The notes beneath the pieces were generated by a model that had not been told where the DNA came from, ran no database searches, and saw only the letters and a list, made by a program, of their open reading frames with translations. Position numbers and translations under genes: made by a program. A DNA stretch of 64,000 nt. It comes from Eutreptiella sp. 'Long Island Sound 2002' (lineage: Eukaryota; Euglenozoa; Euglenophyceae; Eutreptiales; Eutreptiaceae). The stretch covers positions 7,146,058 to 7,210,057 of the forward strand of contig OZ038388.1 in NCBI GenBank assembly GCA_964036045.1, given 5' to 3'. Below, piece after piece: positions 23,801 to 35,836 of the stretch (the stretch's first letter is position 1; the number at the start of each line of letters is the position of its first letter).

Positions 23801-26800
23801 GCCTCGACCTGCCCCACGTGGCATCCTGACAAGTGTGAGTGGCTTCAGAGAGGCCACGGAGGGGCCCTGGGTCGTGCGTGATGCTGGGGATCCGTTCCGG
23901 GTGCTGTGCGTTCGTACGTCCCCTGTCTTTGCTCTCTGGTGCTGGGGGCGGAGTTACTGGCCCTGGCTCTGGGACGCTAGATCGCGGGATGCCTCAGGGA
24001 CCTCGGAGCACGGGCAGGGGAGGTGGTATATGACGCCCAGGCGGCGGAGTCCCTGGTGGTGGGGTGCCCGTATCGACAACGAGATCCTCTGCGGAAAGCA
24101 ATACAGTGGACTGTGACTCCGTCTGAGGTGGTTCACTCGTGGGTGCGGGGCCACGTGGAGGCTCCAGACGATGACGACGACTATGAACGTCGGCGGCAGG
24201 GGAATGCCTGGGCCGATGGGTATGCGGAGGTCGCGAAAAAGCACACGCGGGCACTGAGTGGCCCTCAATCTGTCATTGGGAGCGGCGTACGGGTCGAGGA
24301 GAGTGGACGGCCCGGGGAAGATGGAATGGCGCATCCACGGGCCGGGGTAACGGCGCCCCCCAAGACAAAAGAACGACAAAGTGGAGAGTATTGGTCGACA
24401 AAGCAATGTCCGATTGCTGAATGGAAAACGGTTCAAATACCACTGGAATCCAACCCAAAGGGCATGGCCCCACAGCCCATCTCCCAGCCTCAGGCTCAGG
24501 GCCGGGGGGTTCGTAGATATGGGGGGGCCGGTTTGCACTCCTAATCGTCTTGTGTGTCCCCATGACGGTCGCCATGAGATGAGCAAGTGCAGTGCAGTTC
24601 GCTGGTTCAGTTCTACGGTCTTGGGGGGCGGGGGTGATGTGTGTCACGCTGTGGGGGTGGTCTGCGTCGTGTGACGGGGGCCCGCCCCCTTCCCCGGCCA
24701 ACCAGTGCCACGCGTCCAGGAACCACATGGCAAGGGTGCTGGCAGGGGGGGCGGATGCCACAGAGGCAGGGACGCTGCACTGCCGACCACTCTCTAGTGA
24801 CACCGACGACTTTGACCGACAAAAGCACATAAAAGACATGGCACTGGACACCCGCCAGCAGGGAGGTATTGGTAGGGGGGGAGGTTTCCCCCCCCTCCGG
24901 GGCGCCCAGCCTACGCCCGGCCACTGTCCCCCTGACGGCAAGCGCCAGCTTCAGTGGCATTTGTAACCGACAGTAACCGCTCCCAACCGTTTTGGCAACC
25001 TCCTCCAACCGCCCGCCTAACCACTTCTGACGCCGCCTTGGAGGTCCCTTCCCTTCCAATGCATCCCTGCCCGCCAGCCTTGATGGACCCCACTTCCCTG
25101 AACGCCTGACCCGGCGTGTACACCCCCCGACAGTGCCGACGACCATCGCACTTCCTCGGCCTTTATGGCAACTGCCCGCCTGATGTCTTTCATCTCATCA
25201 ACGGCGTTGCGCGGGGCGTTCACTGGCAACACTTTCTTGATGCCGCGCTGTACGCAGGCGTTGGGCATGTCGGGCTTGCAAGTGAGGGGGGGGGGGGGGC
25301 GTCAATAGAGCCCCCAAAATCTGGGGGGGGTGGGGTTTGGGAAAAGGGCTCAATTGACAGGCACCATGAATCAGTTGTGATGAACTCTGGCGCCGAAAAT
25401 TTTTTTGAGCATTAAAATTGGTTGATTTTTTTTCTCCACTAAACATATGGCAAACAATGACTTTTCTGAACCCCCTCGACGCGCTGACTCCAAAAATCCC
25501 ATTTTCATTTTTTGCCGATTTTTGGGTCCGGGTCACAATCAAGGCTTGGGGGTCAGTCTCGGTAGGATTTTGGAGGTCCCGTCAATTGAGCCCTTTTTGG
25601 GGGAGGAAGGGGTCTAGCTAGGGGGCTCTATCGACCCCCCCCTCAATTGCAAGCCCGGTTGCCCTTGCTCCGAAACGCAGACATGCCGTGGGTTCCTGCT
25701 CCGTCAGGGTTTCATTCTCTCACACCGGTTTGCCTGCTGCTCTGCCTACGGCCCCAGGGCGGCCCGCAGCGGCGGTGCCGGCGCCGATGATGAGGGAGGA
25801 CCACCTGCGCCCCACACGCCCTGCATCACCCCCCCCCCCCCTCGTGTCACGCCAGTGCCCGATGCCGGTCCCCCTGCAGCGGTCCTGCCAGCGGCCATGC
25901 TGTGCCCACAACGGCGTGCCTCTTCCGTAAGCTGAGCTAAGCGCAGGTGCTGGTGGAGCCTTTAGTAGAGTTACGCTGTTTAACACCGCCGGGTCGAAAA
26001 ATCGGTCGAAAAAGGCATTGCGTGCGTGCGTCCGAAAAAAATATTTTTGCCTTAATTTTGTCTTCAAAATCGCAAAAGTTTTGGAAGTTTCCGAAGCCAA
26101 GCCGAAAAGGTCATTTTCGGTTGTGCAATCTTCGGCCCCCCTCCCAAGAGCTGCTGGATGGCACCCACTCAAAGGCACATGTCTCAAAGAGGAGTGGGAC
26201 GGAATGGGGATCATCCCCTAACCTGCCGGTGCCCCCTCTGCATGGCCCATGGGCCCCTCGGACCTGCATACGCCTTTGCCCACAGCCACACACACCTCCC
26301 GTACAGCAGCATCGGCCCGCCTTTTGCCGCCGTCAACATCCTGAAATCCCTGCCCTGCCCTGCGCCCCTTTGCAGGCGCTATTCCCCCATTTGACAGCCC
26401 CCCCCCCCGCCAGGGATGCATTGGAAGGGGAGGAGGTAAACCCTCTCCCCCCTCCAGCACGCCAGCAAGGAAGATACTCCGCCGTGGACAGAATGCGAAT
26501 ACTCTGAGCGAAGATATTTCTGCAACGTGCTCGCCATGAATGGCGCAGAGCGCAGAAGATATTACTGCAACGCACTACCAGCAAGTCACACATTGGTGAG
26601 CTAGCACCCATGGCCTTGTGTGACATTCACGTCGCTGGTTGTAGTGAGCACCTCCCAGCCTGGGGTCTTCGTGATGACCGCATACTGGGCACTGATCAGG
26701 CCGCCAGGGGAGGATGCCATGGGCAGAAGTTGCATTCTGGATTCCCACCCAGGAAGGTGGATGCCCGCAGCAGTGCGGATGCCCGCAGTAGTACGGATGC

Positions 26801-29800
26801 CTGCTGGTCACCTGCTGGTCATAGCAGAAGGTTCAAGGGCGAGAGGCCAGTAGGCGCCGCCACAGGCTAACAGAGCTAACCACCCAGGCCTTGTGCCAAA
26901 CCCCCCCTCCAGGGCGCCCAGCCTACGCCCAGCCACTGTCTCCGTGACGGCAAGTGCCGGCTTCAACGGCATTTGTAACCGACAGTAACCGCCCCCAACC
27001 GCTGTGGCAACCTCCTCCAACCGCCTGTCCAACCGCCTCTGGGGCCGCCTCTGAGGTCCCTCCTCTTCTAATGCATCCCTGCCCCTCCCGATTCTGGCAT
27101 GACCCTCTGTGATGGTGGCCCTTTTGTGTGTCGTGATGTTCGTGGCCCCGTCTGATCCGTCGCGCGTTTTGTGCAGAGAAGCCCCCGACGTGTTCTGATT
27201 CCCTCGGCCCCGACAGTCTGCAGCCCCGCGACCCGGGCCCCCCGCGCAACACCGTCAGCCAGTCCCACTACGTGCAGGGCGTCTACGATGCTGTCGGCCG
27301 GCAGTACGAGGTCACGCCCCCCCCCCCCCCCCCCCCACTGCCTGTTGGCCCTCCTTCGCACCGTGGGTAACGCTTTCAACGCAAGGGCAACGCTCTGGCA
27401 CAGTGCGCCTCTTCCTTTGTCGAGTGCCCTGGGGTGTTAGCACTTGCATCGGATTTCCTTGCACTGGGGAGGGGGGGCCTCACGCACACGGAAACACAGT
27501 GAGGTAGGTTATGGACGGCCTGAGGACGGAGATGTGTGGACAGCCAAGACCATCAAACGACCCCCGCAACAACCAGCACAACCCCCAATACGCCAACTAC
27601 TGGGCGCCGCTGACGCGCAAACGGCACATCCCGCCACATCCAGCACAGCCCCAGCACACCAACCACTGGTATCCGCGAACGCGGAAACGACACCAGCAGG
27701 AGCACCGGCCGCAGCGGCCGACAGTAAGAAGCAACCCGACGCAACATGCGAAGGGAAGAACGAGTCACTGTCCAGGGCCCCGCCAAGGAACAACAACCCG
27801 ACGGAATGTCACACGGGGGGGGGGGGGGGTTCCGCCGTCCGCATGGAGCCGGGGCCGTTGTCTCTCCATCGTCGAGAGCGATGGTGTCAGCAGATCAATG
27901 TGCAGCCCCCCCCGCATTTCCACAGGCAAGTACTCCACTTGGTCATGGAATGGTGGTCTTTCCCTCTTCCAAGTTTCACCGTCTCTGCGGTTTAACAGCC
28001 ACAGCCACAGCTCTGAGCTGGGGCCACAGGCCCCGGAGTCGAACTGCAGAGCTGTGGGCGGGGAAGGGCTGTCTGATTGCTTTGGCTGGCAATTTTGTTT
28101 CTTGTGCTGGCGGTGATAGTGCAGCTGACTGAAGGTGGGTCCTCCGGGCTCCGGGTAAGTCGCGCGCACCAGACGGATGGCCCTTTCCCCGGCCTGCGGT
28201 GCCTGCGGTGCGCAGGTGTAGCCCCCGCGGGACGAGCTCTATCGGACAACTACTGTGCGACTGTTGTGCGGCATATTTCGACGTCAAAGCGCTGAAAGTG
28301 TGACCCCAGCACCAGACACCCCCACGGGCCCGCACGCGATTCGACACGCAGACAACATCTCCGTCACACGCCCCCTCGCGACGGTGTGGCGATGGCAGGG
28401 GGCGGGCCGGCTACGGGTCGTGCTCTGCGTTCGCGCCGTTTCGGGGCGCCGCCGCCGGCCCCGATCACCCGCCGTCTGGCCTCCTGCTGTCCATCGTGTA
28501 CCCCGGGACGCCCTCGCGTGCGCCCTGCCCGGCCGGTGGTGGTCCGGCTCTGCAGGGGGGGCGCCCCGGCCCGTGGGTTGCGGTGGTCCGGTGATCGTCC
28601 CGCCCGGTCTGTTCGGCGCGGCGGTGGCACAAGCCGCGGCCGACCCCGGCACTGTGTCCCCCCCCCCTCCCCCCGCCCCAGGCAGCCCCCGATCGCCCCG
28701 TTGGCGACGGCCCCCGTGCGGGGGCCGCACGGCCCATGGCACTCGGCCGTTGTTGTGGGTGAGCCCAGTACACGTCCTTTTGAATGGCGGCCTGGCTCAT
28801 GACTGACAGCCCAGTGCAGACTGCGTGGCCCGTGGACACTTCTTTCGTCAGCCGTTTTCATTTTTGGGCGTTTTTTTTCTTTTCGGATTGGGAGAGGGCG
28901 CTCACAAAAATGCGCCGTTGCTGTGACCTACGGCCCGTGAGATCCAGGGCCACCCCCGGGGCACGGCCCAGTCCGGCACGAGCGGATCTGTCGCCCACGC
29001 GGCGATGCGGATGTGTGGCGTGCCTCCGGTCGCACCGCGCCTTTTGCATCGTGAGCCCCCCCCCCCCAATGCCAAGCACAGGGGCTTGAACATTCGGGGT
29101 GCAGCTGCATTGTGGCGTTGCACAGTCATTTTTGGGGGAGGGGGGGGGCAAAGACCAGGTCTGAGTTGTGGGACGGACCCATGTCACTGCAGTGCGTTTG
29201 TTGAGCCGATCCGGTGTCCGTTTGTGGGTGTGGTGCGGAGGGTGGAGGTACAGGGGGGGCGGTGGGTGTGGGGGGGGTGAAGGGCGGTTGCCAGAGGGTT
29301 TTGTGCTTTTGTTACCTGCGGTGTACTTATCACGTTCCCCGGCCGCGGCCACTTCATGTGTGTGTGTGGGGGGCAGACCAACCATGAGGGGGAAAAGGAC
29401 ATATGGTGGACGGCCCGGACAGCGCGTGGAGGAGCAGGGCACCTGGGCCGCACAGAAACACAGCGAGGCAGGCTATGGACGGCCTGTAGACAGAGGTGTG
29501 TGGACAGCAAAAACAGTCAAACGACCCCGGCAACAACCAGCACATCCTCAATACGCCAACTATTGGGCGCCGCTGACACGCAAACGGCACACCATGCCGC
29601 ATTCAGCACAGTCCCAACACGCCAACTACTGGGCTCCGCGAACGCGGAAACGACACCAGCAAGAGCATCGGCCGCAGCAGCCGACAGAAAGTAGCGACCC
29701 GACGCAACATGCGAAGGGAAGAACGGGTGACCGTCCAGGGCCCCGTAAAGGAGCAACAACCAGACGGAATGTCACACAGGGGGTAGGAGTGCGAGGGGAA

Positions 29801-32800
29801 GCCATGCTGACGGGAGGGGGTGGCCGAGGCGACCGGCTTCGGCCGTTCCGGGCGTCAGCATTGCCCCGTGCGGGAGGAGCGATGCGCTGCTGCGTGCCCC
29901 CGCCCGAGACAGCGCCCGGCAAGTCGCTCCCCTGCGCTGCAGGCCCATCCCCCCCACCACAGGAATGCGGGGGGAGGGGGGGGGGCAGACGTGACCCCTG
30001 AACCGCCCTCTCGCCCAAGGGAGTCGGGCCTTTGGGCCACTGAAGAGCTCGGCGGACTCAGTGCGGCCCCGCTCCCCGCAGCGCACCACCGGCACGGCAC
30101 GGGAGAAGGACGGTGTTTCGCGGGGGAAACGGACCAAAAATCACGCGCCGTGTGCGCAGTGCAGCCCCCCCCCCCGCAAATGGAGGACGCTGCTGGGCAG
30201 TGAGGGGGATGCAGCGGGGCAATAGGGGGCGTGCGGCCCAGGCACGGGGGCGTTCCCAGTGCATGTGCACAACGGTCGCCCGACGTACGCCCACCACGCC
30301 GGCTGTGGCTATGGAGCCCATGAAACACACTGTGTTCCACCTTTTTGATGAAACGGGTATCGGCAGGGCTGTGGGCAGGGATGCATTACAAGGGAAGGGG
30401 CCTCATTGGGCGGTTACTGTCGGTTACAAATGCCATGGAGGCTGGCACTTGGCGTCAGGAGGACAGTGGCTGGGCGTAGGCTGGGCGCCCTGGAGGGGGG
30501 GTGGTACCTCCACCCCTTCCAATGCATCCCTGGCTGTGGGTACGGGGAATAGCTGGGGGCAGGGGCTGGACCGTGCCCTGTCTTGACTCAGTGCAATGTG
30601 CTGGGGAGGGGGGGGGGTTGCGTGACACAAGCCCCACAAGGGTAGAGGGGAGTACCGTCACAGCCAACGCCCATCGCACCTCGGCTTTTCAGAACTTTCA
30701 TCACCGATCGGAATCGTACCCGGGCTCATCAACATCAGCCGTGCTCGACCCCTCCGTCTTTGGGGAGGCCTTGATGCGGTCGAACTCGCAGAAGGTCAAG
30801 GGGGCGCAGCCGCATCCCCCGAGCCCCCCGGGGCACATGGTATGTGTTGCCGCTGCGCATTGCGTGCGGGATGTGGTGACGGGCGGTCGCCAGCTCATTT
30901 CACAAATCCCTCGCGATGCAGTGTGCCGGTGATGGGGCATGCGCCACCTGGGCTGGCCCCCACCCGCACCGATGTCATGCCCTGTTTTTAGCCGGTCCTC
31001 CCCCTCGGTGGGCCCAATACTCTTTCCCAATCATCCAAAGAACTTCCAAAACACCTTTTCTGGAGTTGTCCACCTCCGAAATAGGCAGGGGGGGGGGGGC
31101 ACCCTTCCTTGTCTCAACAACCCCACCCAAGGAGTGTGGGGAGGGCAGCTGCCGTGCTGCCGGTGCCGTCCGCTGCTCGGATGTGTAGCTGCATCTGGAC
31201 CCTGAGGCTTGAGGAGGGCTGTGCCAAAGGCAAGTGCCGCGGGTGAAGAGGATCAGGAGGAGGCTGGGGCAACGGTCCAAACTCAAACAGGGGGCGCGTT
31301 GATCTGTGTTTGCCTTCGGGGTTTAGCAGTGGGGAAGGTGGTGTAGAGTGGGTCCGTGCAGGAGGACCCCGGCTCAAACCCCGCGACCCCGAAGGAAGTG
31401 GAAGGCTATTGCCCATGTGCACAAACGGGGGTCATTGCCCATGTGCACAAAGCACAGAAAGAAGATTGGCTCGTCCGTGGCCTAGAAGACCATGGGCGCC
31501 TTTCTGTCACAAAGAATGAGACACGATGTCGCCGGTGGATAGGACACCAACAAGAAACTGCCAGGCCGGGGCGGCATTTCAACACCCAACCCCAAGCGGT
31601 AACCACCAGACAGTCAATTCGTGAGTTCACATGAGGCACGAACCCTAAACATCCCTCCCCCCAAGGGCCTGAGGCCAAAGCGGATGGATGCCAACGGATC
31701 CAAGCCTGGTGTCAAGGAACATATACCGGCCGGGGGGGATTTAGAAAGGGGCAAAATTGATGTGGACAAATTTGGAAGCCCTACCTCGTACCAAATATTT
31801 CCTTCAATTTTAAGGATGCGATGTGCCAAAATGTGTGCACGAGGCACGGGTTGCAGGAGGGGTAGGTTTTCTGCGCGCTGCATGCAGTGTTAATGCACAA
31901 CACAGAGATGAGACGCGGTGTCAATATCAGGAATGCAGAGGCCACCAGGAAATATCAGCAACCATGCAGAGCCCATCAAGACATAACATCGACCATCCAG
32001 CACGCACCAGGAAATAACAGCAACCATCCACTAGCAACAGCAAGGGGCCTTATACCAAAAATCTCCTTCATTTCTAAGGACCAGTTCCAAATCCCCCCCC
32101 CCCCCTAATTTTAGCCCTCCCCCCCCAAAAACCCCCCACCCCCGTGGTAGTCGGCAAACCATGGCACCAGTCGGCCAGGGTGCATGCGGCATGTGCCAGG
32201 ACGCATATGCTGGCCTTGACCAAGTGGCACGACCTTGCAGCCACCGGTGCAGGCGAAAGACAATCGTATTGCGCGCACAGGGCAGGTAGTGTGCCGCATG
32301 AGAACACCAGGCTAGGCCAGTGTGCTGTCGACGTCCCAAGGTTTCCGACTGATGATGCATGGCGCTATGGAGTGCAATGCACGCTATGGATGGGGTTGAT
32401 GGGGGAGTAGCCTGACAAGCACGCGATCTGGCTCCAAGAGGTGATGCTGAGGGGGAGCACCGTGCGCTGTGCAAAAAGTCGGCTGTTTTCCACCACCGGT
32501 AGCTACAGGTCCCAGGGTCCTGAATGCTGCACCCCCGATGCTGTTTGGAATGGATCATGCATGCTTCTGTAGGGGGGTGGTTTGCAGGGGTATTCCCGGG
32601 ATAAACGACGTAATAATTGGCGCTGTGCGCGCGCTGTGCCCGCACTGTGCGAAAACGCCCCCTGAGTAAGCAGCCGGCGCAAGAGTGCAGAGACAGTTGC
32701 ACGTTGAGGACTGCACTCGTTGGTGATGCCATGCGAGTTGCTGGGGGGGGGGGGGGCAACAACACCACTGAGCCCATGGGAATACTTCCGTCCGATTGAA

Positions 32801-34594
32801 GTGAAGGTTGGGAAACATGTCGATATATGACATGAGAGGACCGGGATGCCTACTGCCGTCTGTAGGTGCACATGCCCCGCCCTCGCCCTCTCCTCCTCCA
32901 GCATCCCCTGGGCCCAAGGGCCCATAATATGTGCTGCCCACCAATCCCGTCCAAGTGCCCTCTTGCCAACCCCCAGGCTTGCCTCTAAGAGAGTTCCACG
33001 GGCAACGGCAGAGGTTCATCCAAGGAATACTGTGGTCCCCCGATGGCAGTAGAGTGATTTGCATGCAGCCCTTTCAGTCAGTCAGCTCAGAAGACGTGGA
33101 ATCATTGCCACGTGGCCCATAGCGTGGGGTGCCATCTTAGTCGAGTGTGCATGTCCCATTGGCACCCCATTCCATCCTACTAAAGCCGGCGCTCATAATG
33201 GTGGCAACAACAAACCTTCAAAGTGCGTTAGTTCGTGTGGGCACCACATCTGTGAGGGCTAGCACTGCAGTGGAAACCATTTGAAGTTCTTTTGGTTCGG
33301 TTGTGCCGAGCAGGCCAATTTCATCCAACATCAAAATGTGAAGCTACACCGAGATACAAGGGCATCATAGTACAACAGATGCGACGAAACTGACGATTTC
33401 GAAGTGCGACCATCCACGCTGTGCCGCTCGAGCGACTGTCATTGCAACGCAAATGTTCTTGTGCGTGGTCCAATGGCACCTGCACCGAACGGTTGAACGC
33501 AGGCGTGCGATCATGGTACACCGTGTGGTTTGCATTTGGTCCTGCTAACTTGGACCCGATGCCGTAGCTGCAAGTACTCTCTGCACTCCATTCGACGCAG
33601 CTTGCATCGCACGTGGTTGCAATGGTGTAGAATCAACACGGCTGCCACGTTTGGTGCTGATAACACAAGTGGTACCGACGCAGCAAAAGTGAAGTAGCAG
33701 TCCTCCGGGCGCCAATGCAGCATGAACGAATGCAGGCAGTTCACACAGCTCCGCGTGTGCCAAATGGGGTACTAACGCAAATTAGCCACGTGCTAAGACT
33801 TCAGCATCGGTGTCAACAGTTTGCAGGCAATGTTATTGAATGGGCAGGTGATGAGCACCGTTTGTTGTCGTGGCGTGCCACATTTTGTGGTATTGTCTAC
33901 TCTCAAAGCCAAAAGCGCACCCAGTAATGGGGGTAGGGGTGCAGTGCAGGCTGTCTAAAACCTGACCAGAAAAGGCCAAAAAACCCCAAGCGGTCAATGG
34001 TACCGGCCAATTTTCGAAAAACTAAGGCTCCGGATCGCCCCCCCAAAGAAAAACCCGTACATCTCCGAAAAGCCCGTTTCTCAGAGACCTCCCTTGGCCC
34101 ACCAATCCCTTTGCGGGGGGGGGGGGGGCGGGCGGACGGCCGGCAGAAGCCAGTGGACATGGATGGGGGAGAGGAGGCTTGTCCTCGTCCCTCGGGTATG
34201 AACACCCGATGGCCGGCCATGACCGACAACGACCGCCGGACAGACGCTGGAGGGCAGGGGATGGTCCCCGCTGCTTCCCTCACCGACCCCCTGGCCCATG
34301 CCGCTCCCCGTTCTCCATCTGCAGCTGCACCCCTTTACCAAGGCCCCTGCCAAGCCCCCGAGCAGCGGCGACCGTCAGCCGGTGCCGCTCCACCCCCTCC
34401 AGACCTCGCCGCTGGAGCCCCGCCTGCAGCCCAGCGCGCGCCCCCGCGACCGCTGCTCCTCGGCCTCCGCCCCCCCGCGCCGGCCCCCGGAGGCCGAGGC
34501 CAAGCAGCCCCCCGACAACGTCCTGGACCGCGTCGTCATGATCAGCAACCGCTACGGGCCTTTGCGCCGCCTCGAGCGGGACTGTCTCGAGTAG
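20870..34594 (+). CDS. Proline-rich, coiled-coil exons; probable 3' part of the RING-TRAF-IQ gene
   Basis: Four exons with strong GC3 bias and AG/GT borders: 20870-21670, 23498-23624, 27177-27310 and 34325-34594 (stop TAG). Phases agree throughout (0, 0, 1, 0), and the first exon can accept the phase-0 donor at 17730 of the RING-TRAF gene. The joined product would be 618 residues. Exon 1 begins with a helical stretch (DESWQNAMYRSLMKELNEAM). About 250 residues rich in Pro, Ala and repeated SP dipeptides follow (PVSP, GSPQ, ASPQ, SVSPQ), which are possible proline-directed kinase or SH3 sites. The 23.5-kb exon is a predicted coiled coil (ICAEQARILQEIQQQ). The last ends LDRVVMISNRYGPLRRLERD. Function is unknown. 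The weak points are the donor at 21671 (GGG|GTGCGG) and the one at 27311 (GAG|GTCACG). Exon 1 could instead end at the TAG at 21686-21688, and exons may be missing. Confidence 0.55.
24859..25069. mobile_element. hAT-like MITE, family A copy 2, with exact 8-bp target duplication
   Basis: A 211-bp element starting CAGGGAGGTATTGG and ending CCAATGCATCCCTG. It is flanked by an exact direct repeat CCCGCCAG at 24851-24858 and 25070-25077. CAG termini with an 8-bp target duplication are the hAT superfamily signature. No coding capacity. It lies in the intron between the 23.5 and 27.2 kb exons. Confidence 0.88.
25263..25665. mobile_element. MITE-like element, family F copy 1
   Basis: About 400 bp with long terminal inverted repeats. 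The left side has CGGGCTTGCAAGTGAGGGG through TCAATAGAGCCCCC; the right side has GGGGGCTCTATCGACCCC through TCAATTGCAAGCCCGG. The outermost GGGCA/TGCCC bases also pair. No clear target duplication. A shorter derivative is at 56312-56414. Confidence 0.72.
26411..26460. mobile_element. Family A MITE, terminal fragment
   Basis: CAGGGATGCATTGGAAGGGG matches the terminus of the family A hAT-like MITEs. The homology stops after about 50 bp, so only one end is present. Confidence 0.6.
26607..27081. repeat. Composite repeat: family D copy plus truncated family A MITE
   Basis: 26607-26905 is a family D copy beginning CCCATGGCCTTGTGTGACAT. It is joined directly to a family A MITE lacking its left terminus, which ends ATGCATCCCTG at 27081. 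The same D+A junction and the same right flank (CCCCTCCCGATT) occur at 37041-37503. The composite was therefore duplicated as one unit rather than formed twice. Confidence 0.75.
27484..27812. repeat. Dispersed repeat family C copy 3
   Basis: About 330 bp. It shares the 5' part (GGAAACACAGTGAGG, then TATGGACGGCC) with the 29449 copy. It also has the two-unit CCAACTACTGGGC core and the tail ending GGAATGTCACAC before a G-run. Intronic. Confidence 0.75.
27813..29448. other. GC-rich intronic sequence with long open frames but no recognised domain
   Basis: Several frames on both strands stay open between 28250 and 28860 because of high GC. The plus frame at 28386-28802 has some GC3 bias and could hide an exon, but no domain or clear splice pair supports it. 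The rest is low-information sequence with C- and G-runs. Confidence 0.35.
29449..29780. repeat. Dispersed repeat family C copy 4
   Basis: About 330 bp, aligned with 27484-27812 over most of its length. It holds two diverged tandem units (about 60 bp each) with CGCCAACTA and CGCGAACGCGGAAACGACACC, and a tail ending GGAATGTCACACAGGGGG. Confidence 0.75.
30376..30532. mobile_element. hAT-like MITE, family A copy 3, reverse orientation, with exact 8-bp target duplication
   Basis: A 157-bp element starting CAGGGATGCATT and ending AATGCATCCCTG, so the outer 12 bases are exact inverted repeats. It is flanked by GCTGTGGG at 30368-30375 and again at 30533-30540. This is the cleanest copy for defining the family boundaries. 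Its interior runs opposite to copies 1 and 2. Intronic. Confidence 0.92.
30541..34324. other. Long intronic stretch, no confident gene
   Basis: It contains C- and G-runs, a short repeat ATTGCCCATGTGCACAAA at about 31410-31450, and a degenerate tandem with (A)GCAACCAT at about 31940-32040. A short WD40-like phrase on the plus strand near 33003-33060 (ILWSPDGSRVICM) follows a possible acceptor at about 32976. It is isolated and could be a gene fragment. Minus-strand frames at 33.3-33.8 kb have no recognisable domain. Confidence 0.35.
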
Positions 34595-34767
34595 CCCCGG
34601 GGGCCCGATGCCGGGCGATGGGCATTGTGGCGGCCGTCGTGCGGCGCTGCGGCCGTTTGGGCCCGGGGCCAGGGCTCCGGTCCCTTCCACCGGCAGTGGC
34701 CCCGCTCGTCAGTCAGCCCCGCGTTCAGCCCCCCCCCCCCCCCCCGGCCCGGGCCCAGCAAACGCCG

Positions 34768-35057
34768 GAGAAGGTCTCGTAGTTCAGCGGTCATGCACAT
34801 GACGCCTGAACTAAAGGTGCTCGGTTCGAATCCCGGTGGAGGCCAAACGCAGTGTCCTAGGCGCTAGGGTGTCGGTGACCCCGCGAGCCGGAAGGGATGC
34901 TGCGCTCGGTTCGAACCCCGGTGGGGGAGGAACGCAGTGTCCTAGGCGCTAGGGTGTCGGTGACCCCGCGAGCCGGAAGGGATGCTGCGAGGGACAGGTA
35001 GGGATCACTGATACGCTGGAGTTCGGAGATCGCCCGAGCAACTCACCTTCACCTTCA
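34768..35057 (+). mobile_element. tRNA-derived SINE with 14-bp target site duplication
   Basis: A 290-bp insertion flanked by identical CCCAGCAAACGCCG at 34754-34767 and 35058-35071. The head has perfect RNA polymerase III promoter boxes: A box TAGTTCAGCGG (34780-34790) and B box GTTCGAATC (34824-34832), 33 bp apart. The body contains two 85-bp tandem units (34820-34904 and 34905-34989). Each begins with a B-box segment, so a second B box (GTTCGAACC) lies at 34909-34917. The 3' end is a short CACCTT repeat (about 35044-35057). The head cannot fold into a functional tRNA: the anticodon loop lacks U33 and the D-arm is distorted. It sits about 175 bp after the stop codon at 34594. Confidence 0.87.
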
Positions 35058-35836
35058 CCCAGCAAACGCCGACTGGTCTGGCGCTGGCCTTTGGGGACGG
35101 GAGGGGCTGGAGACCTGGCCCCCACTCCCCCGAGCCTTCACCGGCCGTGGCTCTTCGGGCGGCTCCGGACGGCGGATGCACGACGCCCGTCCCCCACCCG
35201 CGGCTTAGTCGTGCCCGAGCAGCAGCGACTTTGAGCCCCGGCGGTGCCAGACCGGGCGCCGCACGCGCTGCCGTACACCCCCCGATATCTGTACTTGTGG
35301 CCGCGCAGCGCCAACACACGCCCCACCCACAAAGAAAAAGTATTTCTGCGGGGGATTCCGGACCCCCATTGCCCCGCTCTTGGGGTGGCATTGGCGAGCC
35401 TCTGGCGAAGGGGGGGATCCCTGAGACTGCCGCGTGCGCCTCGTGAGACTCGCCGTCTCGCCCGGGCTCCGCCGCGGGACCTTCGTCCCGATTAGCGAAC
35501 GGCTGCTGCTGCTGCACAGCTGCTGAGTAGACCCCCCCCCCCCCCAGACCCCCACTGGACCCCTCGTCTGACCGTAGGTGCCGTGTGCCCCTCTACGCCA
35601 AGTCATTGTGGATGCGGCGGTGACGTCATTCCCCCCCCCCCCCCCCGGCGCTGCAGAGGGACGACTGTCCCACTCTCACGCCCCGAAGACACGTCTCCGC
35701 ACCGTCGGCGGGCCGGCATTCTCCTCCTGAAGCCCCGCACCAGGGCGTACCCTCCGGAAGTACCGACTGGTACACCAACTGAGCCTTCATGGCGCCGCCC
35801 CCCAAAGCCCCGGCCCTACAGAACACAGGGCGCCGG

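Noticed and set aside
33321-33763. Minus-strand frames as a possible methyltransferase or retroelement protein
   Set aside because: No motif could be fixed, frames change repeatedly, and nothing nearby supports an element.
34773-34846. Functional tRNA gene
   Set aside because: The A and B boxes are perfect, but the anticodon loop lacks U33 and the D-arm and T-stem are mispaired. It is the head of a SINE with target duplications.
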